Positions 42,535 to 52,787 are shown, counted from the stretch's first letter. The stretch: 64,000 bases of DNA from Candidatus Gallispira edinburgensis (GCA_904395805.1 CAJFNV010000011.1:25991-89990), one strand, 5' to 3'. Translations and numbers: made by a program. The notes: a model not told the origin generated them from the sequence alone.

Positions 42535-43854
42535 TCAATTTTCCTCCGCTTTTAAAATTTCCTTAAGTATTTCAGCCCCACCGCTTTTAACGGGTGTTAC
42601 CTTAACATTCAGTTCTCGCTCTATATCCGATATATCCACATCGTCAAGGAGAGCAGTTCCCTCGGTCCTTATGCAGTTTTCAGGCAGAAAAAGCGCTGTT
42701 CCCAGTTCCTTTCCTTTTAACTGACTGATTATATCCCTTCCTGTCATAAGACCGCTTACAGTTATAGTTCTGCCAAAGAAATCATTTTCAATAGCATATA
42801 CATTTATTTTAGTATTAGTATACTTTTCCATTATATCACAAGCTAAGGAATAAATAAAGTCATAAGCAATTTTTCCTGTAGCAATGCTTACATTTCTTAC
42901 TTTGCTGTCACCTTCCGCAGTGTTAAAATAGTCATAAAACTCCTTTTTAGTAAGAGTAACCATACCCACACCGTTTTCATACTGAGGATAATCTTCATAA
43001 AAATCATTATCAGGAAGCTCCACACCTGCCGTAATATAAAACTCATCACTTAAGTAACAAAAATGCGTACCGTATTCCTTATAGAACTTGTCCTGCCACA
43101 CTCTGACCTGTTCAATTATTTTTGCGCATTCCTCTTTATTGTAAAGCTCTATATCAGTAAGCCCTTCCCTGTATTTTGATTTTCCGAAAGGCACAATTGC
43201 CATACTTCCCGCAATTGGAAGAAATTTTGATAAATCGCTTATACTCTTATCCAGATGTTCTCCGTCATTTATATTTTTACATAAAACGATCTGAAAATTC
43301 ATTTCTATGTGATTGTCATTGAGCTTTTTTAGATAATCCATAAGCTTTACGGCATTTGGATTTTTAAGCATATATTTTCTCAATTCCATATCCGTTGTAT
43401 GAACGGATACATTAATAGGAGATAAGTGATAGAATATGATCCTGTCAATATCTTCTTCCTTCATATTTGTAAGAGTTACATAATTTCCCTGTAAAAAAGA
43501 AAGTCGTGAATCATCGTCCTTGAAATAAAGAGATTTTCTCATACCCTTTGGAAGCTGATCAATAAAGCAGAATATACATTTGTTTGAACATGATCTTGCC
43601 TTGTCCATAAGTCCCGATTCAAACACAATGCCCAGATCCTCATATTCCTCCTTGTCTATTTCAAGGAGCCATTCATCACCGTCAGGCTTTCTTATTCCCA
43701 CTTCAATATATTCACCCTGTATCAAATATCTGTAGTCAAGGACATCCTTTACAGGCTTGTTGTCAATATCCACAAGAATATCCCCTGCTTCAATGCCAAG
43801 CTCCTCTGCAATGCTGTCCTTTTCAACCTTTATTATAACATTTTCATTTTTCAT
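42535..43854 (-). CDS. DUF512 PDZ-radical SAM-like protein
   Basis: A 439-residue protein. An N-terminal PDZ-like domain (about 1-60, [18 protein letters not shown]) leads to a Cys cluster [18 protein letters not shown] and the block [22 protein letters not shown]. These are diagnostic of the DUF512 family, radical SAM-like with a CxxxCxxC cluster. [19 protein letters not shown] text follows near residue 360. Clostridia nearly always place it beside der, as here. Its chemistry is not established to my knowledge. Confidence 0.92.
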   Translation of the reverse strand: MKNENVIIKVEKDSIAEELGIEAGDILVDIDNKPVKDVLDYRYLIQGEYIEVGIRKPDGDEWLLEIDKEEYEDLGIVFESGLMDKARSCSNKCIFCFIDQLPKGMRKSLYFKDDDSRLSFLQGNYVTLTNMKEEDIDRIIFYHLSPINVSVHTTDMELRKYMLKNPNAVKLMDYLKKLNDNHIEMNFQIVLCKNINDGEHLDKSISDLSKFLPIAGSMAIVPFGKSKYREGLTDIELYNKEECAKIIEQVRVWQDKFYKEYGTHFCYLSDEFYITAGVELPDNDFYEDYPQYENGVGMVTLTKKEFYDYFNTAEGDSKVRNVSIATGKIAYDFIYSLACDIMEKYTNTKINVYAIENDFFGRTITVSGLMTGRDIISQLKGKELGTALFLPENCIRTEGTALLDDVDISDIERELNVKVTPVKSGGAEILKEILKAEEN

Positions 43855-43883
43855 TTAAATTTACCTTTATATCTTCTATAAAC

Positions 43884-44681
43884 TTACAAACTAATAAATC
43901 CTGCCATTGAACCTCTTTCATTGCCCATTAACCTATGGGAATAAAACATATCGGGATGACACATAGTGCATATTCTGCTGTTCTCAATATTATCTCTTAA
44001 TATTCCTGCATCTACAAGTATTTCTTCATTAACACCATGAAGGTCAATATAATAATGTCCTTCATTTTCGGTGTCCTTTTCTATAAAATCATCAGCCCAT
44101 TCAAAGGCTTCTCTGAAAGCTTTAACAACAGGCTCATCAACCTGAAAACAGCACTTTCCTATAGCAGGAGAAATACCGCATATTATATTTTCTCTTTTAC
44201 ATCCGTAATCACTTACCATTTTATCAACAGTCCTTGCTCCTATTGAAAGAACAGTGCCTCTCCATCCGCTGTGACAAATGGCGATAACTTCTTTACAGGG
44301 ATCATAAAAGAAAATAAGCACACAATCAGCGGAAAAACCTGTAAGCACAATATCCTTACACTTAGTTATGATACCGTCATATCCCTCCTGTTCTCTTTCA
44401 AGAAAAAGACCTTTACCCCTGTCAGCTTCTGTTATGTTTAATATTCTGTCGGTGTGTATCTGCCTTGTCCACACAGTATTTCTGCAGTCACAGCCAATTG
44501 CTCTGCATATTCTTCTGTAATTTTCAATTACATTTTCATGCTTGTCCTCTCTCCATCCCAGATTCATTGTGGCATAACAGCCTTCCGATACACCGCCTTT
44601 TCTTGTTGAAAAGCAGTGCTTCACTCCATGCAATTTTTCAAAAACATAATATTCAACATCACCTTTTTTTATAAGCTTCAT
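43884..44681 (-). CDS. pgeF: Peptidoglycan editing factor PgeF (DUF152, polyphenol-oxidase-like fold)
   Basis: A 265-residue protein with the family triad region: His in KHCFSTRKGG-like text, Cys in GFSADCVLIFFYDP and His in CHSGWRGTVL. The PgeF family was shown in E. coli to remove wrongly inserted residues from peptidoglycan precursors, and other members have multicopper or purine activities, so the exact role here is open. The ATG follows GGGAGAG. It lies in the rnhB-Nudix-yraN-pgeF cluster. Confidence 0.9.
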   Translation of the reverse strand: MKLIKKGDVEYYVFEKLHGVKHCFSTRKGGVSEGCYATMNLGWREDKHENVIENYRRICRAIGCDCRNTVWTRQIHTDRILNITEADRGKGLFLEREQEGYDGIITKCKDIVLTGFSADCVLIFFYDPCKEVIAICHSGWRGTVLSIGARTVDKMVSDYGCKRENIICGISPAIGKCCFQVDEPVVKAFREAFEWADDFIEKDTENEGHYYIDLHGVNEEILVDAGILRDNIENSRICTMCHPDMFYSHRLMGNERGSMAGFISL

Positions 44682-44745
44682 ATTATCTCTCCCTGCAAAA
44701 AATATATTTTATTAATTAATATTCATATCACAGAAAATTTTGTTC

Positions 44746-45084
44746 TTAGCAAAAAGCATTCTTTATATGCTCCACCTTTTTCCCCATAATCTCAATCACA
44801 TCAAATCTCAAATCACATTTAACATTATTCTCAACTATGTACATTTCCGCAGTCCTTTTGATTTGCCTTTGCTTGAAAGGTGTCACAGCCTCTCTGGGCA
44901 GTCCCTTATCAGCATTCTTTCTGTACTTGACCTCTATAAAAATAATGTATTTGCCTCTTTTAGCAATTATATCTATCTCGCCTGTTTTTCTCCTGTAATT
45001 GGTTTCAAGTATTTTATATAATCTCAGCTTTAAATAGTGCTGTGCAATTTTTTCGCCTTTCCTGCCCTTTTCGACGTTATCCAA
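44746..45084 (-). CDS. YraN family (UPF0102) endonuclease-like protein, TTG start
   Basis: A 112-residue protein with the restriction-endonuclease-like fold: GEKIAQHYLKLR, TGEIDIIAKRG and FIEVKYRK give the Glu-Asp-Glu-x-Lys set. Function uncertain; it usually sits beside rnhB. No ATG precedes the conserved start, and GAGGTG stands six bases before a TTG at 45084, which I take as the start. Confidence 0.88.
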   Translation of the reverse strand: MDNVEKGRKGEKIAQHYLKLRLYKILETNYRRKTGEIDIIAKRGKYIIFIEVKYRKNADKGLPREAVTPFKQRQIKRTAEMYIVENNVKCDLRFDVIEIMGKKVEHIKNAFC

Positions 45085-45116
45085 AGTTCACACCTCTGTT
45101 ATCTATATGCAATAAA

Positions 45117-45623
45117 CTACTTTATAAAACCCATTTTCCTAAAGTAATTCATATATCTTTTCTTCTGCACGTCTATCATTTTATCGGAATTAACAAATTC
45201 AACAAACTCCTTCTCACTAATCCATTTGTAGGATACTGTTTCTCCTTCCTGCACCTTTATACTTTTCTTGTCACAATCGGTTACACACAAATATGCGTAA
45301 AAAATACTTTTATTGTAATCGAACACGTTATATCCCACTTCTTCAAATTTATCTGCAGAAATACCTGTTTCTTCATAAAGCTCTCTCTTTATACAGCTTA
45401 TTTTATCTTCACCCTTTAATGCCGAACCACCTGCAGTTGCCTCAAAAAATCCGGGATAATTGGGCTTAGAGCTGTCCCTTTCCATTAACAGATAATCTCC
45501 GTCTGTATGTCTTACAAGAACTTCACAAACCAAATGATACAATCCCTCGGGTATATCCTCACCACGAATCAAATCAATACCTGACAATGAACCGTCTTTA
45601 AAATAACCATCCCATACTTCCAT
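45117..45623 (-). CDS. Nudix hydrolase
   Basis: A 168-residue pyrophosphohydrolase. The Nudix box reads GGSALKGEDKISCIKRELYEETGI and is complete (Gx5Ex7REUxEExGU) at about residues 65-88. The N-terminal EVWDGYFKDGSLSG and later YAYLCVTDCDKK resemble the IDI/NudT-like cytosolic type. The nucleotide or isoprenoid substrate is not predictable. The ribosome site is CGGAGG, five bases before the ATG. Confidence 0.9.
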   Translation of the reverse strand: MEVWDGYFKDGSLSGIDLIRGEDIPEGLYHLVCEVLVRHTDGDYLLMERDSSKPNYPGFFEATAGGSALKGEDKISCIKRELYEETGISADKFEEVGYNVFDYNKSIFYAYLCVTDCDKKSIKVQEGETVSYKWISEKEFVEFVNSDKMIDVQKKRYMNYFRKMGFIK

Positions 45624-45668
45624 ACCAACCTCCGAAAATAATCAAATTGCTGCATTTATTCCTTAACC

Positions 45669-46436
45669 TTAACCCAAATTAAATTTCTTGGTAAAACTCC
45701 TTCTGTGTATATCACAAAGTCCGTACTTTCTAATAGCCTCTTCATGCTCCCTTGACCCATAGCCTACATTGTGCTCAAATCCATACTGAGGATATTTTTT
45801 AGCATACTCAGCCATCATTCTGTCTCTTACAACCTTAGCTATAATACTTGCAGCACCAATAGTTATACTCTTGGCATCACCCTTAATTATAACCTCCTGG
45901 GGAATATCAATTCCGGGAATAGTTACGGCATCTACCAAAAGCTGCTGAGGTTTCATGTCCATATTTTGCAGAGCAGTTCTCATTGCCTTATATGTAGCCT
46001 GCAATATATTTATCTCATCGATTTCATAATTGTCAACAATTCCCACACCAACACATAAAGCCTTGTCCTTTATGACATCAAAAAGCTCCTCTCGTTTTTT
46101 AAGTGAAAGCTTTTTGCTGTCATTTACACCTTCTATTTTACAGCCCTTAGGAAGTATCACACAAGCAGCAACAACAGGCCCTGCATAGGGTCCCCTTCCA
46201 ACTTCATCAATACCGCCCACATATTCAATACCCATATCCTGATACTTTTTTTCATACTGTGTTATACTTTCAAGTCTTTCAAGCTCTGCGTTGTGCTTTT
46301 CAATTTTCTTTTTAGCACTTTCAACAAGCTTTAAAACTCCTGCTCTCGTATCCTCGCTGTAGCACTCTGTAAAACCTGCCAGATCCTCAATAATGCAATT
46401 ATTTAATTCTTCCTTTATTTCAGCTATTGATTTCAT
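45669..46436 (-). CDS. rnhB: Ribonuclease HII
   Basis: A 255-residue enzyme that cuts RNA in RNA-DNA hybrids and excises single ribonucleotides from DNA. The active-site blocks are GIDEVGRGPYAGPVVAACV and the Asp in LLVDAVTIPG; SIIAKVVRDRMM and NVGYGSREH are present. An N-terminal helical extension of about 70 residues precedes the core, as in several Firmicutes. I use the ATG at 46436 with AAAGGG eight bases before it; the listed upstream ATG has no such site. Confidence 0.96.
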   Translation of the reverse strand: MKSIAEIKEELNNCIIEDLAGFTECYSEDTRAGVLKLVESAKKKIEKHNAELERLESITQYEKKYQDMGIEYVGGIDEVGRGPYAGPVVAACVILPKGCKIEGVNDSKKLSLKKREELFDVIKDKALCVGVGIVDNYEIDEINILQATYKAMRTALQNMDMKPQQLLVDAVTIPGIDIPQEVIIKGDAKSITIGAASIIAKVVRDRMMAEYAKKYPQYGFEHNVGYGSREHEEAIRKYGLCDIHRRSFTKKFNLG

Positions 46437-46508
46437 AACATTATCCCTTTGCATACATTTTCAGTTTATATTATACAATATCACCCAATTTTTTTCAATA
46501 GAATAAAT

Positions 46509-48734
46509 TCACTCTGTATAATTGTCAAAATTCAATATTATATCGATCAAATCAACATAACTGTCCATATTGATATTTGCAGCCTTTTCATTAAACAACA
46601 CACCATTTTCAAGTATACCGGAAATATATTTGAGAGTAAGTGCATTATCCTTATCATCAATATTTCCGTCCATATTAACATCACCATAAGTATAAGGAAC
46701 TTCCTGTATTGTATTATCACTGTCTGTTTCATAATAAATACTGTTTTCCATAATTACATAGTCTTTAAAATACTCATTTAAAAATTCAACAGTATTCTTA
46801 TCCATATATACCATAGTGGAAGGTATATAAATATTATTCCAGTTTGTATTTCCCTTGTTTGGTGCAAACATACAGCCCTTTTCTATTTCCCGTACTCCCT
46901 CGGGTATATTGACATTCCCTGTATATTTATTTGGAATATAGTATATACAGGTCATATTTTTAGAATAAAGTATACCGTCAACAGTTGTATAATTCACATT
47001 GGTGTCCTTAACCCCGATTTCATTTACAGAGGTATAAACATAAAGTGCACCTGAAAGACTGTTTGCATCCTGATTTAATATATTTTCCGGCAAATCATCG
47101 GTAATCACATAGCTGTCAGGTAATATAACCTTCTTGAGGTAATATGCTCTTGAAAAAGCCATTTCATCGATCTGTGTGATCCCTTCCGGTATTTCAAAAA
47201 CTGTATCTCTCTTTCCTCTGGGATAAGCAAGCATCCTTGTCATATCCTTTGAATATAAAACACCGTCAACAGCCTTAAAATATTTATTATCCTTTGCCAC
47301 CTCAAATTCAGTAAAGGTTTCATTCTTTCCCATGTCATAAAACACATGTCCGCCGTATCCCGTGTTTTCATCTACATTATAATCTCCGCCTATTGTATGG
47401 ACAGTTGAAGGTATTATCATTTTTTCGTCCTCAAGTCCCGACATATGGTCAAAGGCACCGTCACTTATTATTTCAAGTCCTTCCGGAAGAGAAATTGTCT
47501 TTATACCCGTGCAGTACTGAAAAGCATAAGGTCCTATCTTTTTCAGTGTAGAAGGTAATTCAACCGAAGTGAAATTTATCTTTTTTGCCCCATCGGCTCC
47601 AAAGGCAAGAGTTCCTATTTCCTTAACACCTTCCTCTAAGATAAGTTCGCCGTCAAGACCGCTGCAGTTAAAAAATGCACCGTCACCTATTACTTCAATA
47701 CTTCCGGGAATTGTTATTCCTCCCGTAATACCGCTGCATTCATAAAATACACCTGTTCCCATATAATAAAGGGTATCGGGAAGTTTTATTTCACCTCTAA
47801 GACTTGTACAGTCACTGAAAGCATAAGAACAAAGCCTTTCAATATTATCATTTAAAGTAAGTCCTGTAATATCCGTATTCATAAAGGCATAGGCATAAAT
47901 TTCCTTTATATTTTCAGGTATAACAACATCACCTGTCAGACCGCTGTCGGCAAATACCGCCCCGCCTATAAGCTCTGCAGTTTCAGGCAGAACTGCATCT
48001 GTAAGCTCCGCCATGCCGTAAAAAGCAAAATTACCTACAGTTATTATTCCATCGGAAATAGTTACTCTTTCAAAGCTTTCTATGTTCTCATTAGCTTCAA
48101 GTATGTTGTACCAGTTTTCATCATCTGCATATCCTTCAACACTGGTTATAATTTTATTGTTATAAAAATTAGGTACAGTAACATCATTATCTTTTCCAAA
48201 GTATGCTAAAATAGTATGTCCGTCATCTGAAACATCCCACTCGTCTGCTTCTCCTTCAACAATTTTAACAGGTTTTTCGGTAATTTTTCTGCTGCTTTCA
48301 CTTCCCCTGAAAAACTGTATTTCAACAGCCTGAGGACTTACAACTGCCTCTCCTGCATCAAAATATCTGTAAACATATCCCTTGCTGTCAGGCTCACCGC
48401 CCACTTCAAATATATTTCCGTCAATTCCTACTTCAATATTACCGGTATATTCCTTACCGCTGTATTCAAAAAACAATGCTCGCACATTATTGCTGTCATC
48501 AACATAAACAGATTTCATATCAATAACATCATCAAGGGATTCAAATGAAAACAGACTTATTCCTGCTGTCTTTTTATTTGCATCTTCTATTATTCTGCTG
48601 AAAATATGGCTTTCCGTTGTATATTCTTCTGGAGGAATAATCCTGTCATGTATTTCACTTCCATACACACATACGCCATATACCACAGTTATAAAAAAAG
48701 TAACTGTTATAGCTGCCCATTTTCTTATTGCCAT
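46509..48734 (-). CDS. Secreted BspA-type leucine-rich-repeat protein with dockerin
   Basis: A 741-residue exported protein. A signal peptide covers about residues 1-28 (WAAITVTFFITVVYGVC). The bulk (about 185-660) is made of BspA-like repeats such as IPENIKEIYAYAFMNTDITG and LPDTLYYMGTGVFYECSG, roughly every 23 residues. The C-terminus is a dockerin with two calcium loops: GDVNMDGNIDDKDNALTLKY and NINMDSYVDLIDII. Dockerins bind cohesins on cell-surface scaffolds. The substrate is unclear; BspA repeats often bind host or matrix proteins. GGAGGTGAAG selects the ATG at 48734. It sits inside a run of RNA and lipid housekeeping genes, which is odd. Confidence 0.9.
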   Translation of the reverse strand: MAIRKWAAITVTFFITVVYGVCVYGSEIHDRIIPPEEYTTESHIFSRIIEDANKKTAGISLFSFESLDDVIDMKSVYVDDSNNVRALFFEYSGKEYTGNIEVGIDGNIFEVGGEPDSKGYVYRYFDAGEAVVSPQAVEIQFFRGSESSRKITEKPVKIVEGEADEWDVSDDGHTILAYFGKDNDVTVPNFYNNKIITSVEGYADDENWYNILEANENIESFERVTISDGIITVGNFAFYGMAELTDAVLPETAELIGGAVFADSGLTGDVVIPENIKEIYAYAFMNTDITGLTLNDNIERLCSYAFSDCTSLRGEIKLPDTLYYMGTGVFYECSGITGGITIPGSIEVIGDGAFFNCSGLDGELILEEGVKEIGTLAFGADGAKKINFTSVELPSTLKKIGPYAFQYCTGIKTISLPEGLEIISDGAFDHMSGLEDEKMIIPSTVHTIGGDYNVDENTGYGGHVFYDMGKNETFTEFEVAKDNKYFKAVDGVLYSKDMTRMLAYPRGKRDTVFEIPEGITQIDEMAFSRAYYLKKVILPDSYVITDDLPENILNQDANSLSGALYVYTSVNEIGVKDTNVNYTTVDGILYSKNMTCIYYIPNKYTGNVNIPEGVREIEKGCMFAPNKGNTNWNNIYIPSTMVYMDKNTVEFLNEYFKDYVIMENSIYYETDSDNTIQEVPYTYGDVNMDGNIDDKDNALTLKYISGILENGVLFNEKAANINMDSYVDLIDIILNFDNYTE

Positions 48735-48760
48735 ATCTTCACCTCCCATAAAACACACTA

Positions 48761-50143
48761 CTATTTCAGTACCCCTTTTTCAATTTCATAATAATCAAAT
48801 CTTGAAGTAACAATAGTATTAAGCTCAATTTTACACTTATATCTTTCTTCAATAAGCTTTTTGCTTTTATCAAGACTTTCGATAACTTTTGCATTGGAAT
48901 AAAGCTTTATATGATCATATACAGTTGATGAAACTATACTTATAATTTCATTATTTATGCTGTCAGCTATATAAGAAATATCCTTTACCCTTCCCAGTCC
49001 GTCGCACATAGGGCATTTGTGGTAAATATATCTGCTTAAAGGCTTTCTCTTTTTCTCTCTTGTTATCTGCATAAGTCCAAGCTCTGTCATTCCAACAATA
49101 TGAGTACTTATTCTGTCCTTTAACAGTTCACTTTTAAGTGTCCTGTAAAGCTCATTATAACTTTCCTTACTCTTCATATTTATGAAGTCTATTATTATCA
49201 TTCCGTTCAGGTTTCTCAGCCTTATCTGCCTTGCAGCTTCAACAGCAGCCTCTTTGTTTATTTTAAGGCTGTCCTTTACCTTTATTGATTTTCCGCTGTT
49301 CACATCTATAACATTCATTGCCTCGGTTTCATCTATAACAATGAATCCGCCGCTGTCAAGCCATATCTTCCTGTGAAAAAGCTTTTCGATCTGTTTTTCA
49401 ATACCATAGTTTATAAAAATAGGAATATTGCCTTCGTAGAGTTCAACATTTTTCCAGTTTACATCAAGGTTTGCAAATTCCTCTTTATCATTTACAACAA
49501 TTACACATTCATCATCTGCAAGATCTCTTACAGCTTTGTTTAAAGGATTTACTTCCTTGTAAATAACTGCAGGAGCTTTTGTATATCTTCCTCTGTTTTC
49601 AATTTCTTCAAGCTCCTTTGTAAGTGCAATTATTTCATCCTTTATTTCATCTTCACAGGCATCCTTTGCACCTGTTCTTATTACTACACTGTATTCCTCT
49701 TTTGTGTTTTCATCTGCTATTTTTTTTAGCCTTTCCCTTAAATCGCTGTCTGTGATTTTCTTTGATATTCCCGTCTTGCCTCTGTCCTTTACTATTACAC
49801 AGTATTTTCCTGCTCTGCTTATATTCGTTGTTGCAGCAGCACGTTTTTCGTCAAAGGCTTCCCTTGTGATCTGTATCAATATTTCCTGCCCCTGTTTTAT
49901 TCCCTTTGTATTTTCGATTTCTGCTTTATCGTTAATCTGCAAAAAAACAGGCTCATCCTCACCTATATTTATAAAGGCAAATTTTGAAGGCAGAATTTTA
50001 TCAACTCTGCCTATATAAATATCACCATTACAGGCTTTATTTTCCTTGTCCTGAAAAATAAGCTCTGTCAATTTTCCGTTTTCGGTCAATGCAGCCCTGT
50101 AATATGGTGAATAACAATCTACATAAATTCTTCTTCCAGACAT
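48761..50143 (-). CDS. Ribonuclease E/G family protein
   Basis: A 460-residue endoribonuclease. The S1 domain is in residues about 35-125 with GDIYIGRVDKILPSKFAFINIG. The metal site is GGFIVIDETEAMNVIDVNSGKS and the following IIIDFINMK Asp. A CPMC pair (HKCPMCDGLG) near residue 375 is the zinc link between subunits. It is closer to RNase G in length. RNase G trims the 16S rRNA 5' end and decays mRNA in E. coli; here the role is inferred. It overlaps the radical-SAM-associated gene and is part of the TIGR03960-TIGR03936-rng arrangement common in Clostridia. Confidence 0.93.
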   Translation of the reverse strand: MSGRRIYVDCYSPYYRAALTENGKLTELIFQDKENKACNGDIYIGRVDKILPSKFAFINIGEDEPVFLQINDKAEIENTKGIKQGQEILIQITREAFDEKRAAATTNISRAGKYCVIVKDRGKTGISKKITDSDLRERLKKIADENTKEEYSVVIRTGAKDACEDEIKDEIIALTKELEEIENRGRYTKAPAVIYKEVNPLNKAVRDLADDECVIVVNDKEEFANLDVNWKNVELYEGNIPIFINYGIEKQIEKLFHRKIWLDSGGFIVIDETEAMNVIDVNSGKSIKVKDSLKINKEAAVEAARQIRLRNLNGMIIIDFINMKSKESYNELYRTLKSELLKDRISTHIVGMTELGLMQITREKKRKPLSRYIYHKCPMCDGLGRVKDISYIADSINNEIISIVSSTVYDHIKLYSNAKVIESLDKSKKLIEERYKCKIELNTIVTSRFDYYEIEKGVLK

Positions 50144-50841
50144 AAGGGCAGCAGCTCTCCTTTGTTATCGGTATATAATGTACATCTTAAAATATCTGTT
50201 TTTTCAAATCTGAATTCAGCACCAAGCTTTTCATAAATATATTCAAGCAGAACATCGATTTTAAGATTGCCCTGACTCCCTGTAGCAATATTTGTATAAA
50301 TTTCCGTTTTTCCCCCCTCATTATCAACAGCAATACTTTTTATAAGAGGTCTTATATTCACGGTTTTTGTTTTCTTTTTAACTGTTCTTTCAATATTTAT
50401 TTCTTTTGCCACCATTATTTCATTGACAACATTCTGAATATCCTGATATTTATCATCAAGGGTCACACAGTAATCTGCATAGGAAACAGCAGAGGCACAG
50501 CTTTTGGCACTGAATTCAAGCTCAATGACCTGTAATACGGAAATCCCGTCAGGCAAACTTTGATTAAGTCTGTCCTTGATTTCATCACAGTCCATTTTTT
50601 CCGTAAGCTGTATATCAAGCACCTCTCCTACACTGCTGACACCAAGAGCAAGGGGTACAGCAAATATTGTAAGCTGATGAGGATTAAACCCCCATGAATA
50701 ACCTATAGGTATATCAGCCTTTTTAAATGTCCTGTGAAAAAGCTTCATAAGATCCAGATGACCGATATATACCATTCTGTCTGTTTTTGAAAATTCGATT
50801 CTGTATTTTATATTGTTATTTACTACTTCTCCGCTATTCAA
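50119..50841 (-). CDS. TIGR03936-type radical-SAM-associated protein (DUF2344), TTG start
   Basis: A 240-residue protein with the family opening YRIEFSKTDRMVYIGHLDLM and IPIGYSWGFNPHQLTI. It is thought to work with the TIGR03960 radical SAM protein, with which it is nearly always paired; the reaction is unknown. Upstream of the conserved text there is no ATG. GGAGGAGG, eight bases before a TTG at 50841, selects this start, which overlaps the previous stop by eight bases; a GTG at 50871 is the alternative. Rng overlaps its end. Confidence 0.85.
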   Translation of the reverse strand: MNSGEVVNNNIKYRIEFSKTDRMVYIGHLDLMKLFHRTFKKADIPIGYSWGFNPHQLTIFAVPLALGVSSVGEVLDIQLTEKMDCDEIKDRLNQSLPDGISVLQVIELEFSAKSCASAVSYADYCVTLDDKYQDIQNVVNEIMVAKEINIERTVKKKTKTVNIRPLIKSIAVDNEGGKTEIYTNIATGSQGNLKIDVLLEYIYEKLGAEFRFEKTDILRCTLYTDNKGELLPLCLEEEFM

Positions 50842-52666
50842 AGCAGACACCTCCTCCGAACTGTGCAGCACCGCAGCCTGAACACTGCTTTCTGCAGTTA
50901 GGTGTGACTGTTTCAGCCTTAGCCCTTTCCATTTCCTTAATAAAGAACTCTTTGCTCACACCAATTGAAATATGATCCCATGGCAATATTTCATCATAGC
51001 TTCTTTCTCTGTTAGCATAAAATTCCTTTGAAATTCCCGTATCTTTAAAAGCCTGCATCCACACATCATATTTAAAAAGCTCATTCCAGCTGTCAAACTT
51101 GGCACCAAGCTCCCATGCTCTGTATAACACCTTTCCGACTCTTCTGTCACCTCTTGCAAGTACGCCTTCAAGAGAGCTTAATTCGGGCTCATGATAATTA
51201 TATTTTACCTGTTTTCTTGTCATACTTGTTTTAACAAATTTCTGCTTTCTCATAAATTCCTCGACAGTTGACTGTGCAGTCCACTGGAAAGGAGTAAATG
51301 GCTTAGGCACAAAGCAGGCAGAACTTACAGTAACAGAAATTGGTCTGCCTTTTCTTTCCTCCTTAGGTATCTCAAAGAACTTTTCAACTATGGCATTTGA
51401 AAGCTTTACAATTCCCAGAAGGTCCTCATCTGTTTCGGTAGGCAGTCCCACCATAAAATACAGCTTGACCCTGGTCCAGCCTCCTGAAAAGGCAAGAGCG
51501 CAGCCATTTAATATTTCCTCTTCTGTAATACCCTTGTTTATAACATCTCTGAGCCTTTGTGTGCCTGCTTCGGGAGCAAATGTAAGTCCTGATTTTCTCA
51601 CAGCCTGTACTTTCTCCATAAGATCAAGAGAAAAAGCATCTATTCTGAGAGAAGGCAGAGATATACTTACACTGTCCTTTGCATACCTGTCAATAAGACC
51701 GTTTGCAAGCTCAGAAAAGCTTCTGTAATCACCTGTGGAAAGACTTGTAAGGCTAATTTCCTCATGTCCCGAATTTTTAAGAAGAGAATCTGCAAGTCCC
51801 AAGAGTTTGTCACAGCTTTTTTCTCTTACAGGTCTGTATACATATCCTGCCTGACAAAATCTGCATCCTCTTATACATCCTCTGAAAACTTCAAGAGTAA
51901 CTCTGTCATGTACTGTTTCAATAAGAGGTACAAGCTGTTTATCGGGATAAAAAGCAGTATCCATATCCTTAACGATTACCTTTTTAATTGTCTTTGGTGC
52001 ATCGGGATGATTTGGTGTAAATGACTCAATTTCACCATTTTCCTTATATTTCACGTCATAAAATTTAGGCACATATATACCTTCTATTTTAAGACATTTT
52101 TCAAGAAATTCAGCCTTTGTGCAGCCTGCTTTTTTCATATCCCTGTATAAGTCAAGAAATTCATCATAGCTTACCTCACCTTCACCAATATAGAACACAT
52201 CTATCATATCAGCTAAAGGCTCAGGATTATACGCACATGGACCTCCCGCAATTACAATAGGGTCATCTTCCCCTCTTTCTGCTGACCATACAGGTATTCC
52301 CGCAAGGTTCAGCATATTTATAATATTTGTATAGCTCATTTCATACTGTAATGTAAAGGCAACAAAGTCAAATTTATTAAGGGCATCCCCTGTTTCAAGA
52401 GCGAAAAGAGGAATATTATTTTCCCTCATCTTCTCTTCCATATCATACCATGGTGCAAAACATCTTTCACAGTATGTGTCCACTCTCCTGTTAAAGAAAT
52501 AGTACAATATCTGTAAACCCAGATGGCTCATTCCCACTTCATAGACATCGGGAAAGCAGAATGCAATTCTTATATCTACATCATCAGGATTTTTCTTTAC
52601 CATATTTATTTCGTTTCCGATATATCTTGCAGGCTTTTCGACCTGCAGCAATATTTCCTTAAGCAT
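50834..52666 (-). CDS. TIGR03960-type B12-binding radical SAM protein
   Basis: A 610-residue protein. An N-terminal cobalamin-binding-like domain (about 30-175, AFCFPDVYEVGMSHLG and IVIAGGPCAYNPEP) precedes the radical SAM core with FRGCIRGCRFCQAGYVYRP, the CxxxCxxC cluster. The C-terminus has CRKQCSGCGAAQFGGG, another Cys set. The family's substrate is unknown; context with RNase E/G and DUF2344 suggests RNA or cell-wall modification, which is a guess. The ATG follows CGGAGG. It is the first gene of the 18-kb minus-strand run. Confidence 0.93.
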   Translation of the reverse strand: MLKEILLQVEKPARYIGNEINMVKKNPDDVDIRIAFCFPDVYEVGMSHLGLQILYYFFNRRVDTYCERCFAPWYDMEEKMRENNIPLFALETGDALNKFDFVAFTLQYEMSYTNIINMLNLAGIPVWSAERGEDDPIVIAGGPCAYNPEPLADMIDVFYIGEGEVSYDEFLDLYRDMKKAGCTKAEFLEKCLKIEGIYVPKFYDVKYKENGEIESFTPNHPDAPKTIKKVIVKDMDTAFYPDKQLVPLIETVHDRVTLEVFRGCIRGCRFCQAGYVYRPVREKSCDKLLGLADSLLKNSGHEEISLTSLSTGDYRSFSELANGLIDRYAKDSVSISLPSLRIDAFSLDLMEKVQAVRKSGLTFAPEAGTQRLRDVINKGITEEEILNGCALAFSGGWTRVKLYFMVGLPTETDEDLLGIVKLSNAIVEKFFEIPKEERKGRPISVTVSSACFVPKPFTPFQWTAQSTVEEFMRKQKFVKTSMTRKQVKYNYHEPELSSLEGVLARGDRRVGKVLYRAWELGAKFDSWNELFKYDVWMQAFKDTGISKEFYANRERSYDEILPWDHISIGVSKEFFIKEMERAKAETVTPNCRKQCSGCGAAQFGGGVCFE

Positions 52667-52696
52667 TTTATATCCTCCGTAAAACTTATTATTATG

Positions 52697-52724
52697 ATTA
52701 TAACATATTTTATTAAAATCACAA
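52697..52724 (-). promoter_or_regulatory. Promoter of the long minus-strand run
   Basis: On the minus strand TTGTGA (52719-52724), 16 bp, TATAAT (52697-52702), about 18 nt before the ribosome site of the radical SAM gene. Confidence 0.7.
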
Positions 52725-52787
52725 AGAAAATAATTAAAAGTTTAAATAATATATCTGAACCTTTTACTGCACCATTAGAAGCAACAA

